In this document: positions 23,818 to 31,650 of the stretch, in pieces
Layout: every line of letters begins with the position of its first letter
How positions within the stretch are numbered: position 1 is the first letter of the stretch
DNA from: an uncultured Microcaldota archaeon
GTDB taxonomy: Archaea; Micrarchaeota; Micrarchaeia; Anstonellales; Bilamarchaeaceae
Assembly: GCA_903835325.1 (NCBI GenBank)
Contig: CAILMU010000240.1
Span: 1 to 38,971, forward strand
Direction of reading: 5' to 3'
Length of the DNA stretch: 38,971 bases
Program-made: the position numbers and the translations under genes
Notes under the pieces: model-generated
What the model was told of the DNA's origin: nothing
Database searches by the model: none
The model's input: only the letters and a program-made list of their open reading frames with translations

Positions 23818-26376
23818 ATGGCAGAGACCATCACAATCCGGACCATCGAATCCGACATGAAGGAAAGCTATCTCGATTACGCGATGTCAGTGATAATCGG
23901 GAGGGCGATACCTGATGTCCGCGATGGCCTGAAACCGGTGCACAGGAGGATCATGTTCACCATGCATGAACTCGGCAATGTGCACAACAAGGCATTCAAG
24001 AAGAGCGCGCGTGTCGTCGGTGACTGCCTTGGTAAATACCATCCGCACGGCGACCTGGCCGTCTATGACGCCCTTATCCGCATGGCGCAGCCTTTCTCGC
24101 TCCGTTACATGCTGGTAGATGGGCAAGGAAACATAGGTTCTGTCGATGGCGACAGCCCGGCCGCCATGAGATATACGGAGGTGAGGATGGCCAGGATAAC
24201 ATCCGAACTGCTCACCGATATAGACAAGGAGACTGTTCCCTTCACTGACAATTTCGACGGGACCCTGAAAGAGCCTACGGTGATGCCATCGAAGGTTCCG
24301 ACGCTTTTGATCAACGGGTCTTCCGGAATAGCTGTCGGCATGGCGACCAACATCCCGCCCCACAACCTCAGCGAGATCGTGGATGCGACAATAGCTGCCA
24401 TCGATGGGGCAGACGAAACGGAGTTGCTGAAACGGGTGAGCGGCCCTGACTTCCCCACAGGAGGGATAATAGTCGGCCGCTCAGGCATCCTCCAGGCGTA
24501 TAAGACCGGACGGGGGATAATCAAGGTCCGGTCCCGTATCGAGAAGGACCTGAAGAGGAACGCCCTCGTCATCAAGGAGATACCGTATCAGGTCACGAAG
24601 ACGGCGGTCATCGAATCTATCGTCGAAGCCGTCAAGAACAAGAGGATAGAGGGGATAAGCGGGGTCCATGACCGCTCCGACAAGGAGGGCATGGAAGTAG
24701 TGATAGACATCAAGAAAGGCAATGATCCCGACATAGTCCTGAACCAGCTCTATGCGCACACCCAGGTCCAGGGCACTTTCGGCATAATCAACCTGGCGAT
24801 AGTCGGCCAGCAGCCGAAATGTCTCAGCCTCCAGCAGACAGTGAACGAGTTCGTCGGTTTCCGCAAAGAGATAGTGCGAAAGAGGTGCGAGTTCGACCTC
24901 AGGGAAGCGAGGGCCAGGGCGCACATCCTGGAAGGGCTCAAGATAGCTATCGAGAACATCGATCCAATCGTCGCATTCCTCAAGGCCGCCAAAGACATGG
25001 ACGCGGCCCGGGCAGGGCTCATCAAGGATTATAACCTCAGCGAGATTCAGGCGAACGCTGTCCTGGACATGAAGATTTCACGCCTTGTGTCCTTGGAACG
25101 GACGAAGATAGAGAACGAGTACCAGGAGCTCATGAAGACGATCACCTGGCTCACGGGAGTGCTGGCCGACATCAACAAGATACTTGCGATAATCAAGGAC
25201 GAATTGCGCGAGATAAAGGACAAGTACGGGGATGAACGGCGCACCGAGATAATCGATGACGACGGCGATGTGGAGATAGAGGACCTCATCCCGAACGATG
25301 ATGTGGTCGTGGTGATAAGCGGGCGCGGATATGTGAAGCGTGTCAGCCTTGACGAGTACCGCACTCAGCACAGGGGCGGGAAAGGCGTGATAGGCGCAGA
25401 GACGAAGGAAGAGGATTTCGTCCAGGATGTCATCGTGACGAAGAATCATAATTACCTCCTGCTCTTCACCGACAAGGGCCGGGCATTCTGGCTGAAGGCC
25501 TACAGGATACCTGAAGGGAGCAGGTATGCCACAGGGAAGACCCTCGTGTCCCTTCTTGACCTGAAAGACGAGAAGGTGACCTCATGGATAAGCGTCGTCC
25601 GCTTCGACAGCGGGGAATATCTTTCCATGGTGACCAAGAACGGCATCATCAAGCGCACTGCCCTGGATAATTTCAGCAATGTCAGGAAGGGTGGCATAAT
25701 CGCGATAACATTGAAGGAAGGAGACCGGCTTGTCGAAGTCATCAAGACGGATGGCAAGAAGGAGCTGATAATCGCCACCAAGAAAGGCCAGGCGATACGC
25801 TTCAAGGAAGAGGAGGCTCGCGAGCTCGGCCGGACAGGCCAGGGTGTCATTGGGATCCGGTTCAAGGAGGGCGAGGACCAGGTCGTGGGGATAGCGAAAT
25901 GCACCAAGCCTGCGCTCCTTACGATAACAGAGAACGGATACGGCAAACGGACATCGATAGACGAGTACAGACTGCAGGGCCGCGGAGGTTCTGGGGTCAT
26001 CAACATCAAGACAGAAGGCAGGAACGGCGACGTCATCGGCGTGCGCGGGGCGGATGACTCTGATGAGGTCATTGTCATGAGTTCCAAGGGCCAGGCTATC
26101 CGGGCCTATGTCAAGGATATCTCTGTGATAGGACGGAATACTCAAGGAGTCAGGATAATCCGGTTGCAGGAGGAGGAAGGCGAGAAGGTCGCGAGTTTCG
26201 CTGTGGTTCCCAGTTCGCCCCCGAAGATAGGGGATGGGGAGAAGAAGGGGAATGACCCGAGCGGCACTGACCCCGAAGCTGACAAAGACGTCCAAACCAT
26301 AAAAGACAATCCCGAACCTAAAAGCGACGAAGCCGAGTCAGGCGTCGAGATGAGCGATAGCGGGCCGGCTGGATAA
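23818..26376 (+). CDS. gyrA: DNA gyrase subunit A
   Basis: 852 residues from ATG 23818 (MAETITIRTI), preceded by AGTGAT as Shine-Dalgarno; the GTG at 23809 is part of that site and not the start. YAMSVIIGRAIPDVRDGLKP (21-40) and KYHPHGDLAVYD mark the winged helix, and Tyr119 in AAMRYTE is the DNA-linking tyrosine. The C-terminal beta-pinwheel has the GyrA box variant QHRGGKG (about 516-522), which identifies gyrase and not topoisomerase IV. Leu80 takes the place of the Escherichia coli Ser83. A Pro/Asp/Glu/Lys-rich tail of about 55 residues ends the protein. Confidence 0.97.
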   Translation: MAETITIRTIESDMKESYLDYAMSVIIGRAIPDVRDGLKPVHRRIMFTMHELGNVHNKAFKKSARVVGDCLGKYHPHGDLAVYDALIRMAQPFSLRYMLVDGQGNIGSVDGDSPAAMRYTEVRMARITSELLTDIDKETVPFTDNFDGTLKEPTVMPSKVPTLLINGSSGIAVGMATNIPPHNLSEIVDATIAAIDGADETELLKRVSGPDFPTGGIIVGRSGILQAYKTGRGIIKVRSRIEKDLKRNALVIKEIPYQVTKTAVIESIVEAVKNKRIEGISGVHDRSDKEGMEVVIDIKKGNDPDIVLNQLYAHTQVQGTFGIINLAIVGQQPKCLSLQQTVNEFVGFRKEIVRKRCEFDLREARARAHILEGLKIAIENIDPIVAFLKAAKDMDAARAGLIKDYNLSEIQANAVLDMKISRLVSLERTKIENEYQELMKTITWLTGVLADINKILAIIKDELREIKDKYGDERRTEIIDDDGDVEIEDLIPNDDVVVVISGRGYVKRVSLDEYRTQHRGGKGVIGAETKEEDFVQDVIVTKNHNYLLLFTDKGRAFWLKAYRIPEGSRYATGKTLVSLLDLKDEKVTSWISVVRFDSGEYLSMVTKNGIIKRTALDNFSNVRKGGIIAITLKEGDRLVEVIKTDGKKELIIATKKGQAIRFKEEEARELGRTGQGVIGIRFKEGEDQVVGIAKCTKPALLTITENGYGKRTSIDEYRLQGRGGSGVINIKTEGRNGDVIGVRGADDSDEVIVMSSKGQAIRAYVKDISVIGRNTQGVRIIRLQEEEGEKVASFAVVPSSPPKIGDGEKKGNDPSGTDPEADKDVQTIKDNPEPKSDEAESGVEMSDSGPAG

Positions 26377-26389
26377 AGGATATCATCAA

Positions 26390-26396
26390 TTTAATC
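26390..26396 (+). promoter_or_regulatory. TATA box of the acyltransferase operon
   Basis: TTTAATC is centred 26 bases before ATG 26419, separate from the gyrase transcript and consistent with a leaderless start. Confidence 0.45.
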
Positions 26397-26418
26397 TTCT
26401 TCTTCGGAATACCATACG

Positions 26419-27330
26419 ATGAGCAGCGGCAAGGGCAGGATTCTCTGGATAGATATCGCAAGAGCCCTAGCTATTGCCCTGATTGTCGGCTTCCATGTGG
26501 CCTATGAATTCAGCCTCGACAACGGCATCAGGTGGGTAGGGTTCCTGGGGGCGTCGCTGTTCTTCATCATCAGCGGGTTCATGCTGGCAAAACATGACCC
26601 GGGCATGGTTTCGTTCGACAAGGGATGGTTCGTCCGGCGCTATATCAAGATAGCGTCGTTATACTACCCGGCCATCATCGTCCTCGTCATCCTGTTCGGC
26701 GCGCAGATATACGATAACGGGTTATGGGATATCATCGCGCATTTCCTTTTCATAAATGGCATCTGGCCAGCGCTCACATATTCAATCATCAGCCCGGCAT
26801 GGTTCATCATCCCGCTTTTCTTCTATTATATTTTCTACCCGTATATCAACAGATTCACGAAAAATTATTCTCTTTTCCTTCCGCTCGCGGTCATCGCGAC
26901 GCTCGCTGCGAGGATGATCTATGGCGGGCTGGTGAACCCGAACCCATTCTGCTTTTTGGCGGAATTCTGTTTCGGGATAGCTTTCGCGCACGGAAAACGA
27001 GATTTTTGGATGCTCGCTCCTTTGGCGCTCGCCATCGCGGCTCCAGTCATGGCTCTGCCATTCATCGTGTTCTTCGTCCTGTCCTTGTTGCCATCGGACG
27101 AACCGAACCATATTATCGGATCAGCATTCTCGTTAATCGGGCAGCACACCTTCGAGATTTTCCTGTTCCATGAATCCGTGATGAAGGCGATATTGGGGAA
27201 ATGGAAGGTTTTCGGGCTCGGTGCAACCGCGTCTACGATCATCCTTCTCTTATCGCTCGCGATGGTTATGGTGATCTCTAAAGCGATAAACGGCATTTTT
27301 GCTAAAAAATCAGATGCGGTAAAGGGATGA
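26419..27330 (+). CDS. Acyltransferase 3 family membrane protein
   Basis: 303 residues with about ten membrane helices. The opening RILWIDIARALAIALIVGFH (residues 6-25) is the acyltransferase-3 signature, with the conserved Arg and His; GASLFFIISGFMLAKHD is the second family motif. PAWFIIPLFFYYIFYP and TFEIFLFHE also fit. These enzymes move acyl groups such as acetyl to sugars or lipids of the cell surface. The acceptor is unknown. The next gene begins 4 bases after its stop, so they form an operon. Confidence 0.87.
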   Translation: MSSGKGRILWIDIARALAIALIVGFHVAYEFSLDNGIRWVGFLGASLFFIISGFMLAKHDPGMVSFDKGWFVRRYIKIASLYYPAIIVLVILFGAQIYDNGLWDIIAHFLFINGIWPALTYSIISPAWFIIPLFFYYIFYPYINRFTKNYSLFLPLAVIATLAARMIYGGLVNPNPFCFLAEFCFGIAFAHGKRDFWMLAPLALAIAAPVMALPFIVFFVLSLLPSDEPNHIIGSAFSLIGQHTFEIFLFHESVMKAILGKWKVFGLGATASTIILLLSLAMVMVISKAINGIFAKKSDAVKG

Positions 27331-27334
27331 CAGT

Positions 27335-27964
27335 ATGTTCCATGATCGCTTCGATGCAGGGAAAAAGCTCGCCAAGGCGCTGGAGGCTTACAAGGGCAGG
27401 AAGGATGCGATAATCCTGGCGATACCACGGGGGGCGCTCCAGATAGGCCAGGTCCTGCACGACGAGCTCAAGCTTCCGCTCGATATCATCATAGCAAAGA
27501 AGATCCCGCACCCCATGCAGGAGGAATTCGCTATCGGAGCTGTCGGCCCTGGAGGAGTGCGGATAATAAATGACGAAGCGGCCGCGAGCGTTCCGAAAGA
27601 GTATCTGGATAACAAAATCCGCGAGATAACGCGCTCGATAGATGAGAAGAATAAGAGATACCGCGGGGAGTTCCCGCTTCCGGCCCTGAAAGGCAAAATA
27701 GTGATAATCGTTGATGATGGGATAGCTACCGGGAGCACGATGATAGCGGCGATAAGGATCGCGAGGAAGCAGAATCCGGAAAAGATAGTGGTGGCTGTCC
27801 CGGTCGCCCCAGCCGATTCCCTTGTGCATATCAAGGCGGAAGCGGATGAGGTCATATGCCTCGAGACTCCGACCATATTCTACGCGATTGGCCAGTTCTA
27901 CGAGGATTTCGCCCAGGTAGAGGATGAGGAAGCTATTGCGATATTGGCTAGATGCAGAAAATGA
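27335..27964 (+). CDS. Phosphoribosyltransferase-domain protein
   Basis: 209 residues. IVDDGIATGSTM (about 129-140) is the PRPP-binding motif (two acidic residues followed by the TGST loop). The N-terminal part DAGKKLAKAL, AIPRGALQIGQVLHDEL and DIIIAKKIPHPMQEEFAIGAV fits the family of stand-alone PRTases whose substrates are mostly unknown. CLETPTIFYAIGQFYEDF at the end is typical of this group. AGGGATGA serves as Shine-Dalgarno and overlaps the upstream stop, giving translational coupling with the acyltransferase. It is convergent with the TPR-like gene. Confidence 0.88.
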   Translation: MFHDRFDAGKKLAKALEAYKGRKDAIILAIPRGALQIGQVLHDELKLPLDIIIAKKIPHPMQEEFAIGAVGPGGVRIINDEAAASVPKEYLDNKIREITRSIDEKNKRYRGEFPLPALKGKIVIIVDDGIATGSTMIAAIRIARKQNPEKIVVAVPVAPADSLVHIKAEADEVICLETPTIFYAIGQFYEDFAQVEDEEAIAILARCRK

Positions 27965-27982
27965 CTCCGGAAATTATCCAAT

Positions 27983-28450
27983 TCAGAGACCGAGCATTTT
28001 GAGAACCATATCCGCGGCCATGGATTCGTTCAGTTTGAACAGCTGGTCCATGTGGTAGACCGCCTCATCGGACTTGTTCAGGGCCATGGCGAAGACGAAC
28101 ATGCGCTTCTGCAATTCGTCGGTGCTCTTGCGCTTCTCAATGGTCTTCAATAGCTCATATCCTTGCGTGTATTCGCCCTTGTTGTAGTAGGCGGAACTGG
28201 TCAGCAGGGCTGTCACAAGCATGTCGTCAGCGGAGCTCGCCAGGTTGAATGCCTTCCTGCCCTCGATCTTCGCTTCGTCGTACTTGTCCAGGCGGTATGC
28301 CGCGAGAGCAAGCAGGAAATGCGCGAGCATCTCGTCAGGGTGTGCATTGACGAATTCCTTGGACAGCTCGTAGGCGCGCTGGCGGTCCTCGTTCCTTATG
28401 AAGATGGCAAGCTGCCTGGCGAAGGCTTCCTTTTTCGTGAATTCGACCAT
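27983..28450 (-). CDS. TPR-like helical repeat protein, paralog 1
   Basis: 155 residues, nearly all helical, with tetratricopeptide-like spacing: EDRQRAYELSKEFVNAHPDE, then LAAYRLDKYDEAKIEGRKAF, then SAYYNKGEYTQGYELLKTI and FAMALNKSDEAVYHMDQLF. It is a clear paralog of the gene at 31126-31587: both start M-x-x-FTKKEAF and share NED, HFLL, LDKYDE and EGRKAFN. TPR proteins bind partners, not substrates. A TATA box with the same GAATAAAAA core as the paralog lies about 28 bases upstream. It faces away from the coiled-coil genes at 28569-30602. Confidence 0.82.
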   Translation of the reverse strand: MVEFTKKEAFARQLAIFIRNEDRQRAYELSKEFVNAHPDEMLAHFLLALAAYRLDKYDEAKIEGRKAFNLASSADDMLVTALLTSSAYYNKGEYTQGYELLKTIEKRKSTDELQKRMFVFAMALNKSDEAVYHMDQLFKLNESMAADMVLKMLGL

Positions 28451-28472
28451 TGGGTATCGATTGGCAGGCGAG

Positions 28473-28550
28473 GAATAAAAAACATGCGATAGGCTTTCCG
28501 CATCGGAAAAAGCTGGAAACCGCCGCGCCTGCCATCAAAATAAAAATATC
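28473..28550. promoter_or_regulatory. Divergent promoter pair, TPR gene 1 / coiled-coil gene 1
   Basis: The minus-strand TATA (complement of GAATAAAAAAC, 28473-28483) is about 28 bases before ATG 28450. The plus-strand TATA (AAAATAAAAATATC, 28537-28550) is about 26 bases before ATG 28569. Both genes are therefore leaderless. About 50 bases between the boxes are GC-rich and could hold a shared site. Confidence 0.5.
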
Positions 28551-28568
28551 GCCGAACATAGGCTTTGC

Positions 28569-29660
28569 ATGTGCCCCGAGACGAAACGGGCGGCCATAGC
28601 CGCCCAAACCGAAGAAGCGAAGCTCACGATGCCGAAGGCCTCGAATGTGATGGCTGATTTCTGCAAGACCAACAACATCAGGCTGGATGCCATGATGCCT
28701 GAGATCCCCATGCTCCAGCGCTTGGTCAATAAGGCGAACAAGATGGAAGGCGACAAAGCCGAGAACCTGAACACGCTGTTGGGCCAGTATTTCCTTTCTA
28801 AGATAGATATGGCCAAGAAAGAGGGCAATTACAATTTCCTTGACAGGCTGACCCAGTCGCCTAGTGAGAGCCGGGTAAGGAACGAGAGATGGATAAAGGA
28901 AGGCTCCGACCACCCGCGGATGAAGGCCCTTGCCGGGATAGAGAAGACGATAATGGAACGGCTGCCTGCGACGTATTTCCCCGAGGAGCTCGACAGGCTG
29001 GCCACGGAAGGGAGGAGGCAGACGGGCGAAAAAGACACTGAAGGCCTTATCTCAACTGTGAAAAGGATGACGGTCATCCAAGCCGCTTACGCGGAACGCG
29101 ACCCGGAAGCCGCGAAGGCATATGAATCGGTCGTGAAGAATTTCGGCCTCAGCGCCGGGAATCTGGTTCTGTCCAGGACGACCGATACAATCGGTGATGC
29201 CGAGCAATTCTACATGAAATCGTCCTACCTGCATGACCTGAAGAAGGCAAGGGAATCAGGTTACTCTCGGATGGATGAATTCCTGGTTTCCGCCCAGAAG
29301 GACACGGTTACCCTGGACGAGATGGAAAAGAAAGGGCAGCTGGACGACGGTCAGAAAACCAGGCTGGCGGATTATCATAAAAGGCTGGATAGGCTCGAGG
29401 AATTCAAAAAAGCCCCGGAAGCGCAGCAGCGCTTGATTGCGTATTCAGCGATGTCGAAAGACGAGCTGCAGCGCGAGAAAGAGTACTGGGATGGCAGGCT
29501 CGCCCAGGCCCAGAAGAGGTTCGAGGCCGATTCCGCGAAAATCAAGGATCCCAAGGCCGCGAAGGCATTGGCCGAGAATTTCAAGAGCCAGACCGAAGAC
29601 ATCAAAAGGATAACGGAAGACGTGCAGTCTGCAATCGACAGGCGCGGGAAGACGGCATGA
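28569..29660 (+). CDS. Helical coiled-coil protein, unknown function (paralog A)
   Basis: 363 residues, mostly charged helices, no signal peptide or membrane segment. I do not recognise the family. It is a full-length paralog of the next gene: compare LGQYFLSKIDMAKKEGNYNF with VGTYFLNKIEQAEKSGN near residues 65-90, FCKTNNIRLDAMM with FQQKYGITSQMLL near 30-50, and YWDGRLAQAQKRFE with FYEDRLAAFRGRLT in the C-terminal half. ATG 28569 is favoured by its TATA box 26 bases upstream; a shorter form from MPKASNVMADF is possible. It is divergent from TPR paralog 1 and followed by paralog B after 48 bases. Confidence 0.8.
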   Translation: MCPETKRAAIAAQTEEAKLTMPKASNVMADFCKTNNIRLDAMMPEIPMLQRLVNKANKMEGDKAENLNTLLGQYFLSKIDMAKKEGNYNFLDRLTQSPSESRVRNERWIKEGSDHPRMKALAGIEKTIMERLPATYFPEELDRLATEGRRQTGEKDTEGLISTVKRMTVIQAAYAERDPEAAKAYESVVKNFGLSAGNLVLSRTTDTIGDAEQFYMKSSYLHDLKKARESGYSRMDEFLVSAQKDTVTLDEMEKKGQLDDGQKTRLADYHKRLDRLEEFKKAPEAQQRLIAYSAMSKDELQREKEYWDGRLAQAQKRFEADSAKIKDPKAAKALAENFKSQTEDIKRITEDVQSAIDRRGKTA

Positions 29661-29708
29661 TGATATATGGCCCGGAATCAAGGGCGATCATAACAGGAGG
29701 ATGAGGAT

Positions 29709-30602
29709 ATGCCAGAAGCATTCAAGCCCAAGGAGGAAGTCGGAGCCCTCACGAAGGAGAGGACGCAGGAGATACTGCATTCGTTCCAGCAGAAGTACGG
29801 GATAACCTCCCAGATGCTTCTGATGGATGTGGGGAAGATTTCTGAGATGCAGAGGAAGGCTGCGACCGGGACCGAATTCAGGCAGTCTGTCGGGACTTAT
29901 TTCCTGAACAAGATAGAGCAGGCAGAGAAGTCCGGGAACACTGCATTCTTGGACAAGCTAACCGAGGGGAACATCCAGAAGATAAGGGCGGAGTTCGGCC
30001 TGGGGAAAGAAACTGTCATGGAGAAGGACAGGGCTTTGTCCGCCCTCGAAGGAAGGATAAAATCCATCGAAGTCACCGGACCGACCGGAGAGGCGAGCAT
30101 GACAAGGTTCGAAGACGCAAGAAGGAGCCTGGATGGTGCAAGGGCAGCTATAGGGGAATTGGCCGGGATAAACCTTCCTCCCGGGCAGAGAGCCGAACTC
30201 ACATCGTCCCAATGGAAGAGGCTGGAAGAATGCAGGAAACAGCTTACTGATAAAGAGGAGTTTTATGAGGACAGGCTGGCTGCTTTCCGCGGGAGGCTCA
30301 CAGAGCAGTATACCGCGATGAAAACGCCCGAACTGCGGAAGGAGATGTCGAGCATCCAAGTGCAAGCTGCTAAGGACCAGGCCGTGCTGAGAAATCCGAA
30401 AGCCAGCGCCGATGCAAGAGAGGAGGCTATGGACAGGTTGGCCGGGGCTATCGAGAGCATGCATGCGATAGAGGATACATTATCATCCAGGAAACAGGAG
30501 CCCGGGACCGCAGCCATGGCCCAGAACGCGGCTTCGATCGCCACCACGCTTGAGAAGAGCGCCGAAACGCAGAGGAAGAAGAGCGGGCAGGGCGTCGCAT
30601 AG
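29709..30602 (+). CDS. Helical coiled-coil protein, unknown function (paralog B)
   Basis: 297 residues of the same type as the preceding gene but shorter, with a Glu/Lys/Ala-rich C-terminal half. A strong Shine-Dalgarno GGAGGATGAGG lies just before ATG 29709, so it is the second gene of a two-gene transcript and, unlike the first, depends on ribosome binding. The N-terminal 100 residues are the best conserved part between the two and may be the interaction domain; the rest probably forms a rod. No catalytic motif was seen. The facing YkgJ-type gene ends 8 bases downstream. Confidence 0.8.
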   Translation: MPEAFKPKEEVGALTKERTQEILHSFQQKYGITSQMLLMDVGKISEMQRKAATGTEFRQSVGTYFLNKIEQAEKSGNTAFLDKLTEGNIQKIRAEFGLGKETVMEKDRALSALEGRIKSIEVTGPTGEASMTRFEDARRSLDGARAAIGELAGINLPPGQRAELTSSQWKRLEECRKQLTDKEEFYEDRLAAFRGRLTEQYTAMKTPELRKEMSSIQVQAAKDQAVLRNPKASADAREEAMDRLAGAIESMHAIEDTLSSRKQEPGTAAMAQNAASIATTLEKSAETQRKKSGQGVA

Positions 30603-30610
30603 CGGCCTGT

Positions 30611-31108
30611 TCATATTCCGTTTTCGGCATTATCCAGCAGGAATGCCAGGCATTCCTCTTTCTTCCCTTTTCTTTTGTTCCATTTTTTCACGAGTTTTTT
30701 GTGCGTTTCGAGCTCCGCAACCAAACGATCCCGCCCGATATCCGGAGCGCCGAATCGGAATAATATTTGCGATGGAAGCGGGCAGAAGCGCGCATTGATT
30801 CTCGAATCGAGCTGATAGGGGTATCTTTTGCACGAGAGCGGGGCGGATTCGTGGATTGAGCAGCGGTTGTCTTTGTTTAGATAAGCGCACGGGTGCGAAC
30901 GGATTCCGAGAAGATAGTAGCCATACCCATCGGTCGTATCGAGCACCATGTCCGGGTCGTAGCTGAGGAGCCGGGGCTCGTGTAAAAAGGCGATATCTTC
31001 GGGTAGTTTCCCGGTCTTTGAGGAAATCCTCAGGATATCGAAGATGGTCGTGGTTATGGTGTACGTCTTGCAGCATTCGGCTGAGCAGAATACGCAGGGG
31101 TTGACCAT
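30611..31108 (-). CDS. YkgJ-family cysteine cluster protein
   Basis: 165 residues from ATG 31108 (a GTG three codons upstream is possible). The cysteine pattern CVFCSAECCK at the start, HPCAYLNKDNRCSIHESAP followed by LSCKRYP in the middle, and ARFCPLP fit the YkgJ/UPF0153 family, thought to hold a zinc or iron-sulfur cluster. Function is unknown. It lies 17 bases after the TPR paralog 2 gene on the same strand, so it is probably its operon partner. The C-terminal KKWNKRKGKKEE stretch gives the opposite strand a T-rich run that could terminate the facing coiled-coil operon. Confidence 0.82.
   Translation of the reverse strand: MVNPCVFCSAECCKTYTITTTIFDILRISSKTGKLPEDIAFLHEPRLLSYDPDMVLDTTDGYGYYLLGIRSHPCAYLNKDNRCSIHESAPLSCKRYPYQLDSRINARFCPLPSQILFRFGAPDIGRDRLVAELETHKKLVKKWNKRKGKKEECLAFLLDNAENGI
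30650..30710 (+). terminator. T-rich run downstream of coiled-coil operon
   Basis: The plus strand after the paralog B stop has TTTCTTCCCTTTTCTTTTG, then TTTTTT twice, without a stem. It lies inside the reverse-strand YkgJ-type gene, antisense to its lysine-rich end. Confidence 0.35.
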
Positions 31109-31125
31109 ATGGCGCACTGGCGGAC

Positions 31126-31587
31126 CTACCTGGTGAATTTGCTCACCAGGCTCATGGCGGCGTCCTTGTTCATCCGATAGAGCATCTCGGCGTGCTCCAG
31201 GGCCGCCTTCTCGTTCTTCAGGGCGTAAGAGAACAGGAAGAGCATGGTGCGCACCTCCTCATCGTCCCTGAGCTCCTTTACGGAACAAAGGAAGTCGTAT
31301 CCTTCCCGATAACGGCCGGCCTTGAAGAATGCGCTTGCCATGAGTATTGCGCATATCAGCATGTCCTTCTCGTTGCTCATGTTGAACGCTTTCCTGCCTT
31401 CAAGAATGGATTCGTCGTATTTGTCCAGCCAGAATGCGGTTTTCGAGAGCAGGAAGTGCCCGGCCAGGTCATCGGGGAATTTCGTGACTAGCTCTTTTGC
31501 CATCGGATAGGCCTGCCTGTAATCCTCGTTCTTCAGGTAAAGCGCGACTTGTTTTATGAATGCCTCTTTCTTCGTGAACCCTGCCAT
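31126..31587 (-). CDS. TPR-like helical repeat protein, paralog 2
   Basis: 153 residues from ATG 31587 (MAGFTKKEAF). The longer frame to 31704 would run through the promoter and the facing gene, and its extra residues have no match in the paralog. Repeats are visible at EDYRQAYPMAKELVTKFPDD, TAFWLDKYDESILEGRKAF, SAFFKAGRYREGYDFLCSV and FSYALKNEKAALEHAEMLY. It matches the 27983-28450 gene over its whole length. A TATA box identical in core to that paralog's lies 27 bases upstream. It is the first gene of an operon with the YkgJ-type gene and faces away from the 685-aa coiled-coil gene. Confidence 0.85.
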   Translation of the reverse strand: MAGFTKKEAFIKQVALYLKNEDYRQAYPMAKELVTKFPDDLAGHFLLSKTAFWLDKYDESILEGRKAFNMSNEKDMLICAILMASAFFKAGRYREGYDFLCSVKELRDDEEVRTMLFLFSYALKNEKAALEHAEMLYRMNKDAAMSLVSKFTR

Positions 31588-31608
31588 GTGGTTGTTCTTG
31601 CTGACTAT

Positions 31609-31619
31609 GAATAAAAAGG
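31609..31619. promoter_or_regulatory. Shared promoter of TPR gene 2 and the 685-aa gene
   Basis: GAATAAAAAGG reads as a TATA box on the minus strand (27 bases before ATG 31587). On the plus strand the same box is about 37 bases before ATG 31651, which leaves a leader of about 10 bases holding AGTGAT as Shine-Dalgarno. Confidence 0.45.
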
Positions 31620-31650
31620 ATGGGGACGGAATAGGTATGAAGTGATATTC

